A DNA stretch of 64,000 bases from an uncultured Lactobacillaceae bacterium (GTDB taxonomy: Bacteria; Bacillota; Bacilli; Lactobacillales; Lactobacillaceae). Below are positions 57,501 through 64,000 of this stretch, in pieces. Every line of letters begins with the position of its first letter. The stretch's first letter is position 1. Position numbers and translations under genes: made by a program. The DNA lies in assembly GCA_945273735.1 (NCBI GenBank), contig CALYPJ010000006.1, forward strand, positions 1-64,000, written 5' to 3'. The notes beneath the pieces are model-generated. The model was given only the letters and a program-made list of their open reading frames with translations. It was not told the DNA's origin and ran no database searches.

Positions 57501-57846
57501 AATAATCTTTAAAATCGACTAAATTTGTTGGAGTCTGTCGAACATTAATTAATGTTGAAATTTTTAATAATTGATGATAACCCTTTACATTCTTTGCTAA
57601 AAGAACTATTTTTACTGTTATATTAGGATTTAAACCCGGAACTACTAAAGTCATTCCAATTAAGGGTTTTAATTTATTTTTTTTACAAAGGTCATAAAAT
57701 TGAATAACACCATGCATTACATTAAAATCAGTTATTGCAAGGGCTGAATATCCTCTTTTTTTTGCAACACTGATTAAATTTGGTATTTTTATTGTTGAAT
57801 TTAGAGTAGAATAGCTTGTGATCGTATTTAGGTTTACAAATGTCAT
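54526..57846 (-). CDS. dnaE: DNA polymerase III alpha subunit DnaE
   Basis: A 1106-residue DnaE, the lagging-strand or error-prone polymerase of Firmicutes alongside PolC. N-terminal PHP domain (about 1-200), catalytic Asp residues in NMPDIDLDVPDDKR, GAGRGSAAGSLVAYALG, and QVMQVAHMMAG with LRRAMSKKN. The OB domain lies near residue 940 onward. It is slightly short but complete. It lies upstream of pfkA-pyk, the usual lactobacillar order. Confidence 0.95.
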   Translation of the reverse strand: MTFVNLNTITSYSTLNSTIKIPNLISVAKKRGYSALAITDFNVMHGVIQFYDLCKKNKLKPLIGMTLVVPGLNPNITVKIVLLAKNVKGYHQLLKISTLINVRQTPTNLVDFKDYFSDLVAIIHPQANEVICDNFSQIIDTINQYHLIFSDLYLGYSPYQTNLTKLASYQKIYENKLLKIVYMNEVRYLNAEDAVVLKVLRAIDQQDKLDPLDPLVTSPGQDELKSAEEVKNDSKGDLFDAIFNANELAQKLNVEILKEKTELPHFKSKFNSSFEYLVSLVKKGLRELHKDQDPIYQKRAKYELETIKNMGFSDYFLIIWDIINYANSSNIQLGAGRGSAAGSLVAYALGISKVDPVEYGLLFERFLNPERVNMPDIDLDVPDDKRIEIIEYLKKRYGKDNFAQIITFSTLGVKQGIRDCLRVFGADNQTVNKWIKAVPKIFHVNLDQCYKESASFRELVNADKFGNLLYDILKKIEGLPRQASIHAAGVVISEKKLVDKIPLQRGSNDILLTQYIYHDVEELGLLKIDILGLKNLSILKKMVNLIHKYNNPNFKIESVKLNDPDTLQIFHDADTDGVFQFESSGLKRVLVNLDVTNFSDIVAANALYRPGPMRQINTYIDHKKHKNEPYDPDLVPLKPIVDSTYGVIVYQEQVMQVAHMMAGFPLSEADMLRRAMSKKNHRLLEKYQSKFIDGALKNGYSQKQAKKVYDLIEYFSNYGFNKSHSVAYSMLAFWLAYIKAHFPIHFFTVQLAYATGDLSRMRVFINSAKKRKIQVIAPNINQSVLNFSNNGQKIISGLIVIKGLRRDFISEIVKKRLKYGIYKDLNDFLNRLNQRFLKVDNFIPLIKAGACDRLHKNRRELLENLQMSLDSIKFSQNNITLFQQLKPRWDNYPDFSYEEKITMEYDLTGLYLNGGPFDQFEELAKIYHPQKIKSLEQRKNSWLFVTLSKIRVIKDKNKQKMAFVTLDDAEDQIDGVIFANRYFDLYPNLVETKKVGVYGQLRRQKEQSFIINKLFLLSTAKDAFDHEKLFIDITKISNTNLQNLRKLLRQCPGLSPVFLIDNDNNKNVLLNPDNWVNVTNVFYRKLLTLVGQSHVVFQKERENENL

Positions 57847-57898
57847 CGTTTATTCCTAAAAGTAATATTATTTAAAATAACAGAGGTTAATTGAAATA

Positions 57899-58078
57899 AT
57901 GAAATATTTAACATCCATGATATGGATTATTATGTTCTTTCAGATAATTGGATTTATAGGATCTAGTTTAACTAAAACTGTTTATAATCCTTTACAGACA
58001 CTTTTTATTTCGTTAATTTTTGGTGTCATTTTCATTTTAGTACCTTTTGAACTTGAAAAACTAACAAAAAGAAATTAA
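57899..58078 (+). CDS. DUF2929 small membrane protein (YjzD-like)
   Basis: A 59-residue protein with two membrane segments (about 4-24 and 33-51). It begins MKYLTSMIWIIMFFQIIGFIG and ends in a charged tail (ELEKLTKRN). This matches DUF2929 in outline, a Lactobacillales and Bacillus family often next to dnaE. AGAGG precedes the ATG at a long distance. Function is unknown. Confidence 0.7.
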   Translation: MKYLTSMIWIIMFFQIIGFIGSSLTKTVYNPLQTLFISLIFGVIFILVPFELEKLTKRN

Positions 58079-58120
58079 TTTTGTTAAATATTAAACAAGA
58101 ATATGTATGGATAGATAATT

Positions 58121-58154
58121 AAAAAAGGATCAAGGTTTTCCTTGATCCTTTTTT
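58121..58154. terminator. Bidirectional terminator between DUF2929 gene and rpmF
   Basis: AAAAAAGGATCAAGG TTTT CCTTGATCCTTTTTT, a 15-bp perfect stem between convergent genes. Confidence 0.9.
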
Positions 58155-58156
58155 AA

Positions 58157-58348
58157 TTATGAAGGAGATGCCGAATTATCTTTATTAATTACTGGCTTTC
58201 CCTTATAAATACCTTTCGGAGAGACGTGATGACTAACTGTAAATTCACCACTCAATTCATCAAAATGAATTGCAGGTGCTGTTAATTTCTTATCACCACG
58301 ACGTATCCGCTTCTTCGTTTTCGAAGTTCTTCGTGCTGGTGTTGCCAT
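58157..58348 (-). CDS. rpmF: 50S ribosomal protein bL32
   Basis: A 63-residue bL32 with the N-terminus ATPARRTSKTKKRIRRGDKK and the KLTAPAIHFDELSGEFTVSH core. The usual Cys pairs of zinc-binding L32 are absent, so it is the zinc-free form. It has a good promoter (58386-58414). Confidence 0.93.
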   Translation of the reverse strand: MATPARRTSKTKKRIRRGDKKLTAPAIHFDELSGEFTVSHHVSPKGIYKGKPVINKDNSASPS

Positions 58349-58385
58349 TATTGAACTCCAATCTCTAAAAAATTACAACGAGAAC

Positions 58386-58414
58386 ATTGTATATGCTTAT
58401 TTCATAAAAATCAA
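58386..58414 (-). promoter_or_regulatory. Promoter of rpmF
   Basis: TTGATT, 17-base spacer, TACAAT on the minus strand, 37 bp before the ATG. Confidence 0.6.
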
Positions 58415-58648
58415 GTAAATTTTTCATTCATACATAGGTATAAATTAAAATATCTCCAACATACATAAACTAACACTAAAGCATTACAAATATATAACAA
58501 CCTACAAAAATACATTTTATCTGTTATTTACATATATATTTTAGTAGTAATTTTTAAATTTTTACAGAAAATACTAATATTAAAGTTATTTGAAAGCAAT
58601 AATTAAAATCAAAATGTGCTTCAATTTAACCGCTACAAAGAGCAATAA
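58415..58648. other. AT-rich intergenic region
   Basis: With its flanking promoters, the 372 bp between rpmF and the ABC transporter genes contain no gene. TTTTTACAGAAAATA at about 58559-58573 loosely resembles a CodY box (four mismatches by my count). Confidence 0.4.
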
Positions 58649-58677
58649 TTGACACATGCCAATGAGACCCTTAAAAT
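58649..58677 (+). promoter_or_regulatory. Promoter of amino-acid ABC transporter genes
   Basis: Perfect TTGACA, 17-base spacer, TAAAAT, 43 bp before the ATG at 58721. Confidence 0.75.
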
Positions 58678-58720
58678 ATTTATTTAATTGATTTAAGATT
58701 TAAAAATTAGAGGAAAGAAA

Positions 58721-60280
58721 ATGAAAAATGTAAAATGTACCAAATTAATTTGGTCACTAATTCCCCTTCTTTTTACATTATTTTTTTTTAGTCGGCCAGT
58801 TTATGCTGAAACTAAGGAATTTAAGGTTGGAATGGAAGCGGGATATCCCCCATTTAATTGGACTCAAGTTGATAATTCAAATGGTGCAGTAAAAATTGAA
58901 GGTTCCAAACAATATGCAAATGGCTATGATGTTCAAATTGCTAAAATTATCGCTAAAAAGCTTAATCGAAAAATAGTAGTTGTTAAAACCGTTTGGGATG
59001 GTCTTTCACCAGCACTAACATCGGGAAAAATAGATGCTATTATTGCTGGAATGTCCCCCACACCAGAGCGAAAAAAAACGGTTGATTTTTCTAAACCATA
59101 CTTAGTTTCTAAAGCTATTATGATTGTTCGTAGGGATTCTCGATATGCCAAAGCTCAATCAATTCAGGACTTTAAAGGAGCCAAAATTACATCTCAACTC
59201 AGCACTTTTCTTTATGATTTAATTCCACAAATTAATGGTGTTAAGCAAGAAACAGCAATGAATGATTTTAATGCTATGCGTTCGGCATTACAAAGCGGAG
59301 TAATTGATGGTTACGTTGCTCAAGAACCTGAAGGAATTAGTGTTCAAAATGCGATTCATTCTTTAAAAATGGTTAAATTTGCTCCTGGTAAGGGATTTAA
59401 AACTGATAGTTCAGATGACGCTTCAGCTGTTGGATTAAAGAAAAATAGTCCTGATTTAGAAAAAATAAATCAAATTTTAGCTGAAATCTCTCCTAAACAA
59501 CGTGAAAAATTAATGAAATGGGCAGTTACCCATCAACCCCAAAGCCACGAAAAAAAAACAAATTGGTTTATTAATATTTTTCAAAAATATGGGTCTCTAC
59601 TATGGCAAGGAACTTTAACTACTCTTTGGATTTCTTTATTTAGTACTATCGTTGGATTTTTTATTGGACTAATTATTGGAATTATTCGAACTGTTCCTTT
59701 GTCAAAATCACCAACCAAACGTTTAGGACAAAAAATAATAAATGGTTTTTTCTGGATTTATATTGAAATTTTTCGTGGTACCCCAATGATGGTTCAAGCA
59801 GCAATATTTTATTACGGATTAGCTCAAGCTTTTAAAATTAGTGTTAATAAAATGGCTGCGGCTTTACTGATTGTCTCAATTAATACGGGAGCATATATGG
59901 CCGAAATCTTAAGAGGTGGTATTGAATCAGTAGATTCTGGTCAAAGAGAAGGAGCTATGGCTTTGGGAATGTCGCATTTTCAATTAATGAGAAAGGTCAT
60001 TTTACCGCAAGCTATTAAAAACTCATTACCAGCAGTCGGTAATGAATTTGTAATTAATATTAAGGATACATCTGTTCTTTCTATAATTTCAGTGACTGAA
60101 CTCTTCTTTAATGGACAAACAATTGCTGGGCAAACTTACCAATTCTTCCAAAGTTTCTTTGTAATTTCTATCATTTATTTATTCTTAACATTTACAATAA
60201 CACGAATATTGAAATTTATTGAAAGAAAGATGGCTGGTCCTAAAAATTATAATTTAATGGCTAACCAGATTCAGGTATAA
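58721..60280 (+). CDS. Amino-acid ABC transporter, fused substrate-binding and permease protein
   Basis: A 519-residue fusion of a polar amino-acid substrate-binding protein and permease, the GlnP type. A signal peptide or membrane anchor (about 1-29) is followed by SBP_bac_3 (about 33-265, [13 protein letters not shown] ... [19 protein letters not shown]). After a linker comes a permease domain (about 290-510) with [22 protein letters not shown], the loop that docks the ATPase. There is no lipobox Cys. It shares an operon with the ATPase gene five bp downstream. Likely substrates are Gln or similar, not proven. Confidence 0.93.
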   Translation: MKNVKCTKLIWSLIPLLFTLFFFSRPVYAETKEFKVGMEAGYPPFNWTQVDNSNGAVKIEGSKQYANGYDVQIAKIIAKKLNRKIVVVKTVWDGLSPALTSGKIDAIIAGMSPTPERKKTVDFSKPYLVSKAIMIVRRDSRYAKAQSIQDFKGAKITSQLSTFLYDLIPQINGVKQETAMNDFNAMRSALQSGVIDGYVAQEPEGISVQNAIHSLKMVKFAPGKGFKTDSSDDASAVGLKKNSPDLEKINQILAEISPKQREKLMKWAVTHQPQSHEKKTNWFINIFQKYGSLLWQGTLTTLWISLFSTIVGFFIGLIIGIIRTVPLSKSPTKRLGQKIINGFFWIYIEIFRGTPMMVQAAIFYYGLAQAFKISVNKMAAALLIVSINTGAYMAEILRGGIESVDSGQREGAMALGMSHFQLMRKVILPQAIKNSLPAVGNEFVINIKDTSVLSIISVTELFFNGQTIAGQTYQFFQSFFVISIIYLFLTFTITRILKFIERKMAGPKNYNLMANQIQV

Positions 60281-60285
60281 AATAT

Positions 60286-61029
60286 ATGAATCAAGAAATA
60301 TTTAAAATCAATAATCTTAAAAAGAGTTTTGGTACACACCAAGTTTTAAAAGACATTTCCTTTAAAGTTGAAAAAGAGGAAATTATTTCAATAATTGGCT
60401 CTTCTGGTTCTGGTAAATCTACCTTGCTAAGGTGCTTAAACCTTTTAGAGACCCCAACAAGTGGTCAAATAACTTATTTAGGTCAGGATATCTTAAAACC
60501 CAAATTTGATATTAATCATTACCGTGCAAAAGTCGGAATGGTTTTCCAATCTTTCAATTTATTTAATAATCTAAGCGTTTTAAACAATTGTATTATTCCT
60601 CAAGAAACTGTCTTAAAAAGAGATCATGAAACAGCTAAAAATAATGCAATTCAAAATTTACAAAGTATTGGAATGTCTCAGTTTTTAGAAGCTAAACCCT
60701 CTCAATTGTCTGGAGGACAAAAACAAAGAGTTGCAATTGCTCGGGCTGTTTCGATGAATCCAGATGTTTTACTTTTTGACGAACCTACTTCTGCCTTAGA
60801 TCCAGAAATGGTCGATGAAGTATTAAACGCAATGAAAAAATTAGCTGAAATTGGACTAACAATGATTATTGTTAGTCATGAAATGCAATTTGTAAAAGAT
60901 ATTTCACATGAAATTCTTTTTATGGATAATGGAATAATTTTAGAACATGGGAGTCCCTATCAGATATTTGAACATCCAAAAGAGAAAAGAACGAAAGATT
61001 TTCTTAAAAGATTTCTAAAGAACGTTTAA
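60286..61029 (+). CDS. Amino-acid ABC transporter ATP-binding protein
   Basis: A 247-residue ABC ATPase powering the preceding permease. Walker [12 protein letters not shown] near 37-47, Q-loop FQSFNLF, signature [14 protein letters not shown], Walker [14 protein letters not shown], and H-loop VSHEMQF. It matches GlnQ-type proteins in length. It ends the operon, followed by a strong terminator. Confidence 0.95.
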   Translation: MNQEIFKINNLKKSFGTHQVLKDISFKVEKEEIISIIGSSGSGKSTLLRCLNLLETPTSGQITYLGQDILKPKFDINHYRAKVGMVFQSFNLFNNLSVLNNCIIPQETVLKRDHETAKNNAIQNLQSIGMSQFLEAKPSQLSGGQKQRVAIARAVSMNPDVLLFDEPTSALDPEMVDEVLNAMKKLAEIGLTMIIVSHEMQFVKDISHEILFMDNGIILEHGSPYQIFEHPKEKRTKDFLKRFLKNV

Positions 61030-61030
61030 T

Positions 61031-61073
61031 AAAAAAACCTTAAAGGTCAAAAAATTGTCTTTAAGGTTTTTTT
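61031..61073. terminator. Bidirectional terminator between ABC ATPase and terC
   Basis: AAAAAACCTTAAAG then CTTTAAGGTTTTTTT with a 13-base loop; stem about 14 bp. Its end overlaps the terC stop codon. Confidence 0.9.
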
Positions 61074-61800
61074 AAATTTTCAACTTTCTTCTCTTAAAAA
61101 AATGAATTAATAAAGTAATTATAATACTAACTAACAATATAATTGCAAATAAATAATCCGGGATTTCAATTCTAAATGGTGGAGCTGATAATAGCAGTTT
61201 AATTCCAATAAAAAAAATTAAAATATATGCCATTAAATTAAGTTCAGGAATTTTTACCATCAATTTTACCATAATTTGAGCTACTAGTCGCATAGCTAAA
61301 ATTCCAATAAGACCACCAATTAAAACAATAATTGGATTTTTAGAAACTCCTAATGCCGCTATAACAGAATCTATACTAAAAATAACATCCATTGCAACCA
61401 TCTTTAAAGATACTTGTCCTACACTAGCTTTGACAGTCTTTACCTTTTTTGTTTTTTCAGGAGAATGCAAGTGATAAAAGTAACTTAGTGACAAATATAT
61501 TAAATATAAAGCGCCGATGATTTTTATCCAAGCATAACGAATTAAATAAACTGCTAAACCAACCATGATAAAACGCGCAATATAAGAACCTAACATTCCA
61601 ATTCCCAAAGCCTCATCTTGTTGTTTTTTATTACTTAATTCATTAGTTAGCGTTGCTAATACAAGTGAATTATCAACAGATAATAAACATTCGAGTAAAA
61701 TTAAAGAAATAATTATAGACCAAGCATGTGATGATTGAAAAACAGCTAACCAAGCCTTACCATCAAAAAATGGACCATATAATTTTGCTAAAATTGTCAT
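61072..61800 (-). CDS. TerC family membrane protein
   Basis: A 242-residue TerC protein with about seven membrane segments. Conserved acidic-membrane motifs LECLLSVDNSLVLATLTN and MDVIFSIDSVIAALG are present. Bacterial TerC proteins are tied to tellurite resistance and, in Bacillus, to manganese export for secreted enzymes. No riboswitch was seen upstream. AAGGAAG precedes the ATG; it follows the adhE terminator. Confidence 0.9.
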   Translation of the reverse strand: MTILAKLYGPFFDGKAWLAVFQSSHAWSIIISLILLECLLSVDNSLVLATLTNELSNKKQQDEALGIGMLGSYIARFIMVGLAVYLIRYAWIKIIGALYLIYLSLSYFYHLHSPEKTKKVKTVKASVGQVSLKMVAMDVIFSIDSVIAALGVSKNPIIVLIGGLIGILAMRLVAQIMVKLMVKIPELNLMAYILIFFIGIKLLLSAPPFRIEIPDYLFAIILLVSIIITLLIHFFKRRKLKI

Positions 61801-61840
61801 ATTTTACTTCCTTTATTAAACACTTGTCTATAACTCTAAC

Positions 61841-61877
61841 AAAACCCGCTAAATTTTTCATCATCTAGCGGGTTTTT
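61841..61877 (-). terminator. Terminator of adhE
   Basis: AAAACCCGCTA then TAGCGGGTTTTT with a 14-base loop, GC-rich in the stem, between adhE and terC. Minus strand ends TTTTG. Confidence 0.85.
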
Positions 61878-61898
61878 ATAATAAATAATTTTTAAAAA

Positions 61899-64000
61899 TT
61901 AATATTCATCAATAAGTAATTGTCGAATTTCACTTAACCGTGGTTGTCGAGGATTAGCAGGTGTACATTGATCGTTATAAACTAGATCTACTAATTTATC
62001 TAATGCCTCATCAAAATCCTTTTTCTTAACTCCATTCTCTTTTAAGGTAGTTTTTATATCAACTTCTTCTGCCAGTTTTTGAATTTTCTTTATTAAAGCT
62101 TCAACTAATTCTTGATCATCTTTACCCTTTAATCCTAAAAATCGAGCTATATCTGCATAATCTTTTTGTGCGGTATAAACTTCATAACGAGGGAAAGGAC
62201 TACGTTTTACATTGCCAGTTACTGCATTAAATCGGATAACCGGTTGCATTGCAATTGCAATAGCCAAACCATGTGGTAAATTAAATTCCCCACCAACTTT
62301 ATGTGCTAGTGAATGATTAATTCCTAAAAAGGCATTTCCAAAACTTAAACCAGCTAAAGTTGCAGCATAATGCATCTTCACTTTAGCTTCTTCTCCTTCT
62401 TTAGTCGGATGTTTAGGATCAAAATGATACGAAGTTGGTAAATTTTCAAAAATTAATTTAATTGATTCTAAAGCCCATGGACGAGTCATTTCTGATGACA
62501 TCACTGAAACATAACTTTCTAAACAATGGGACAAAGTATCAAACGCTGACCAAGCAGCAGTATGTTTAGGTACTGTCATTACTAATTCGGGGTCGATGAT
62601 TGCTACTTGAGGAGTTAACTCATAGTCAGCTAATGGATATTTAACATGAGTCTCATCATCTGTAATAACAGCAAAAGGTGTGACTTCAGATCCGGTCCCA
62701 GAAGTTGTTGGAATAGCAATCAAACGTGAATACTTAGGTTCAGTAAATTTAATAATACGTTTTCTAATATCCATAAATTTTTGTTGCAATTCAGTAAATA
62801 ATTCTTTTAATGTTGGCACATTATTAAGAATATCTGGATTGTCAATAGATTCTTCATAGATATAACGAGAAATTTTAGCAGCATCTAAGGCTGACCCACC
62901 TCCCAGAGCAATAACTGTATCAGGTTTAAATCCAGCCATTTGTTGAGCTACTTCGATTGCTTGACTTAAAGTTGGGTCAGGTTTAATTGAACCATAAATT
63001 CTTGTATCAATTTGATTTAAATTTAAGTCTAATTGGTGAAGTATTTTTTTCACAAACCCAAATTTTACCATTCCTGGATCAGCAACAATAAAAACTCGAT
63101 GCATTTTTTCAATATCTTTTAAATAAGAAATAGAATTTCTTTCATAATAAATATTGCTTGGAATTCTTATCCATTGTGGACGATTCCTCCGACGAGCTAC
63201 AGTTTTAATATTTAAAAGATCCATCGTTGATAAATTATGTGACAAAGAATTTTTCCCCCAAGAACCTGTACCTAAAGTTAAGCTAGGACGCATAGCATCA
63301 TTATATATATCCCCAATACCGCCAATTGAATCAGGTTGATTAACCAAAATACGTGCTACACCTAAAGCATTTGCATATTCTTTTACGAAAGGATCAATTT
63401 GTGATCCGATTTGAATAGCTGCATTATGGCCAGCTCCTTGATAATTTAATAATTTTTGAACAACTTCTATACCTTCTTGACGATCCTTCACTTTATATAA
63501 AGAAAGCAAAGGGGTTAATTTTTCAGAAGAAAGCTTTTCACCAATGTTTTTAGCTTCAAGTTCAAAAAGCATTACATCTTTATCTTTAGGAAGATTTATT
63601 TTAGCTTTTTCAGCAATCCATTTAGCTGGCATACCAGCCACTGGGCCATTAACATGATGCCCTTCATTGAATACAAAGTCAGCAACTTTTTGATAATCCT
63701 TTTTAGGAACAAGATAAGCTCCTAATTTTTGTAATTTAGATAAAAATTCATCGTAAATCGATTGTTCAATGACAACTGAATTTTCGGTAGCGCAAATCAT
63801 CCCATTATCAAATCGTTTAGACATTAATAAATCTTCAGCAGCATAATCTAAATTGGCCGTATGATCAACAAAAACAGCACCATTACCAGCCCCTACACCC
63901 ATTGAAGGGTTACCTGAAGATAAGGCCGCATGGACCATGGCTGGACCACCAGTTGCAATGATCGATGCAATTCCAGGATCTTTCATCAAGGCATTAGTTG
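61899..64000 (-). CDS. adhE: Bifunctional acetaldehyde/alcohol dehydrogenase AdhE (partial)
   Basis: The 3' part (about 700 residues) of AdhE, which reduces acetyl-CoA to acetaldehyde and then ethanol. The 5' end lies beyond the window. The aldehyde dehydrogenase half shows IIATGGPAMVHAAL and the catalytic Cys of MICATENSVV. A short linker leads to the iron-dependent alcohol dehydrogenase half with IALGGGSALDAAK and the metal-binding HCLESYVS and FGNAFLGINHSLAHKVGG histidines. It is a fermentation enzyme that reoxidises NADH. Confidence 0.96.
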   Translation of the reverse strand, partial: TNALMKDPGIASIIATGGPAMVHAALSSGNPSMGVGAGNGAVFVDHTANLDYAAEDLLMSKRFDNGMICATENSVVIEQSIYDEFLSKLQKLGAYLVPKKDYQKVADFVFNEGHHVNGPVAGMPAKWIAEKAKINLPKDKDVMLFELEAKNIGEKLSSEKLTPLLSLYKVKDRQEGIEVVQKLLNYQGAGHNAAIQIGSQIDPFVKEYANALGVARILVNQPDSIGGIGDIYNDAMRPSLTLGTGSWGKNSLSHNLSTMDLLNIKTVARRRNRPQWIRIPSNIYYERNSISYLKDIEKMHRVFIVADPGMVKFGFVKKILHQLDLNLNQIDTRIYGSIKPDPTLSQAIEVAQQMAGFKPDTVIALGGGSALDAAKISRYIYEESIDNPDILNNVPTLKELFTELQQKFMDIRKRIIKFTEPKYSRLIAIPTTSGTGSEVTPFAVITDDETHVKYPLADYELTPQVAIIDPELVMTVPKHTAAWSAFDTLSHCLESYVSVMSSEMTRPWALESIKLIFENLPTSYHFDPKHPTKEGEEAKVKMHYAATLAGLSFGNAFLGINHSLAHKVGGEFNLPHGLAIAIAMQPVIRFNAVTGNVKRSPFPRYEVYTAQKDYADIARFLGLKGKDDQELVEALIKKIQKLAEEVDIKTTLKENGVKKKDFDEALDKLVDLVYNDQCTPANPRQPRLSEIRQLLIDEY

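Noticed and set aside
58559..58573. CodY-box-like TTTTTACAGAAAATA
   Set aside because: Four mismatches to the 15-base consensus in AT-rich DNA, and no codY seen; too weak to call.
61800..61840. Manganese riboswitch (yybP type) before terC
   Set aside because: Only 40 bases separate the terC start from the adhE terminator and the yybP core sequence is absent.
1..64000. CRISPR array, insertion sequences, rRNA genes
   Set aside because: I saw no spaced direct repeats, no transposase-like protein and no rRNA signature anywhere in the window.

Overview
The window is a strongly AT-rich stretch of a Lactobacillales chromosome, most likely a member of the Lactobacillaceae. I base this on the protein families and on gene orders typical of that family: rpsU-rnhA-phoH-ybeY-dgkA-cdd-era-recO-glyQS-dnaG-rpoD-trmK-nif3, dprA-topA-trmFO-xerC-hslVU, cmk-rpsA-der-hup-TPR-cca, and xerD-ribT-scpA-scpB-rluB. 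It has pfkA and a pyruvate kinase with the extra C-terminal phosphohistidine domain, so glycolysis probably runs by the Embden-Meyerhof route. Genus and species cannot be fixed by reading alone.

Layout. Positions 1-1750 hold a decayed prophage end: a broken CI-type repressor, a broken phage lipoprotein-like gene in inverted orientation, and a tyrosine integrase that lacks its N-terminus and carries two in-frame stops. It abuts the 3' end of a tRNA-Ala(CGC) gene, the probable attachment site. Positions 1.9-6.3 kb carry a VanZ-RDD membrane protein, a uracil-type permease with a terminator-bearing leader, trmN6 with a GIY-YIG gene, and plsC. A long leftward block (20.5 to 6.3 kb) is the rpsU-to-rpoD macromolecular synthesis cluster, followed by trmK, nif3, pepT, a tautomerase and a SufT-like gene. 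Positions 20.7-26 kb hold yitT, tRNA-Arg(UCU), two small unrecognised genes, a PPDK-regulator family gene and pepX. Positions 26-42.5 kb are a leftward run: hslUV, xerC, trmFO, topA, dprA, rnhB, rbgA, lepB, ctpA, ypmS, an SGNH lipase, degV, a DHFR gene, cca and a TPR gene. Positions 42.5-57.9 kb hold hup, der, a four-domain S1 protein, cmk, a LysM protein, ferredoxin, rluB, scpB, scpA, ribT, xerD, cvfB, pyk, pfkA and dnaE. The right end holds a DUF2929 mini-protein, rpmF, an amino-acid ABC transporter, a TerC protein and the 3' part of adhE.

Most of the window is ordinary core genome. Translation and RNA quality (glyQS, der, era, rbgA, ybeY, recO, cca, tRNA modification), replication (dnaG, dnaE, topA, hup, scpAB, xerCD) and glycolysis (pfkA-pyk) sit in compact, often overlapping operons. 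Both tRNA genes lack an encoded CCA end, which fits the presence of cca.

I found no CRISPR array, defence island or new multi-gene system. The points most worth a second look are small: a der gene whose only sensible start is an AUU codon behind a good ribosome binding site; a TPR gene whose start lies in the terminator of hup; a probably leaderless VanZ-RDD mRNA; a uracil-permease leader with a terminator inside a 48-codon ORF; a DnaG zinc-ligand substitution; a PlsC HX4E motif; and a sigma factor with a long low-complexity basic N-terminus.
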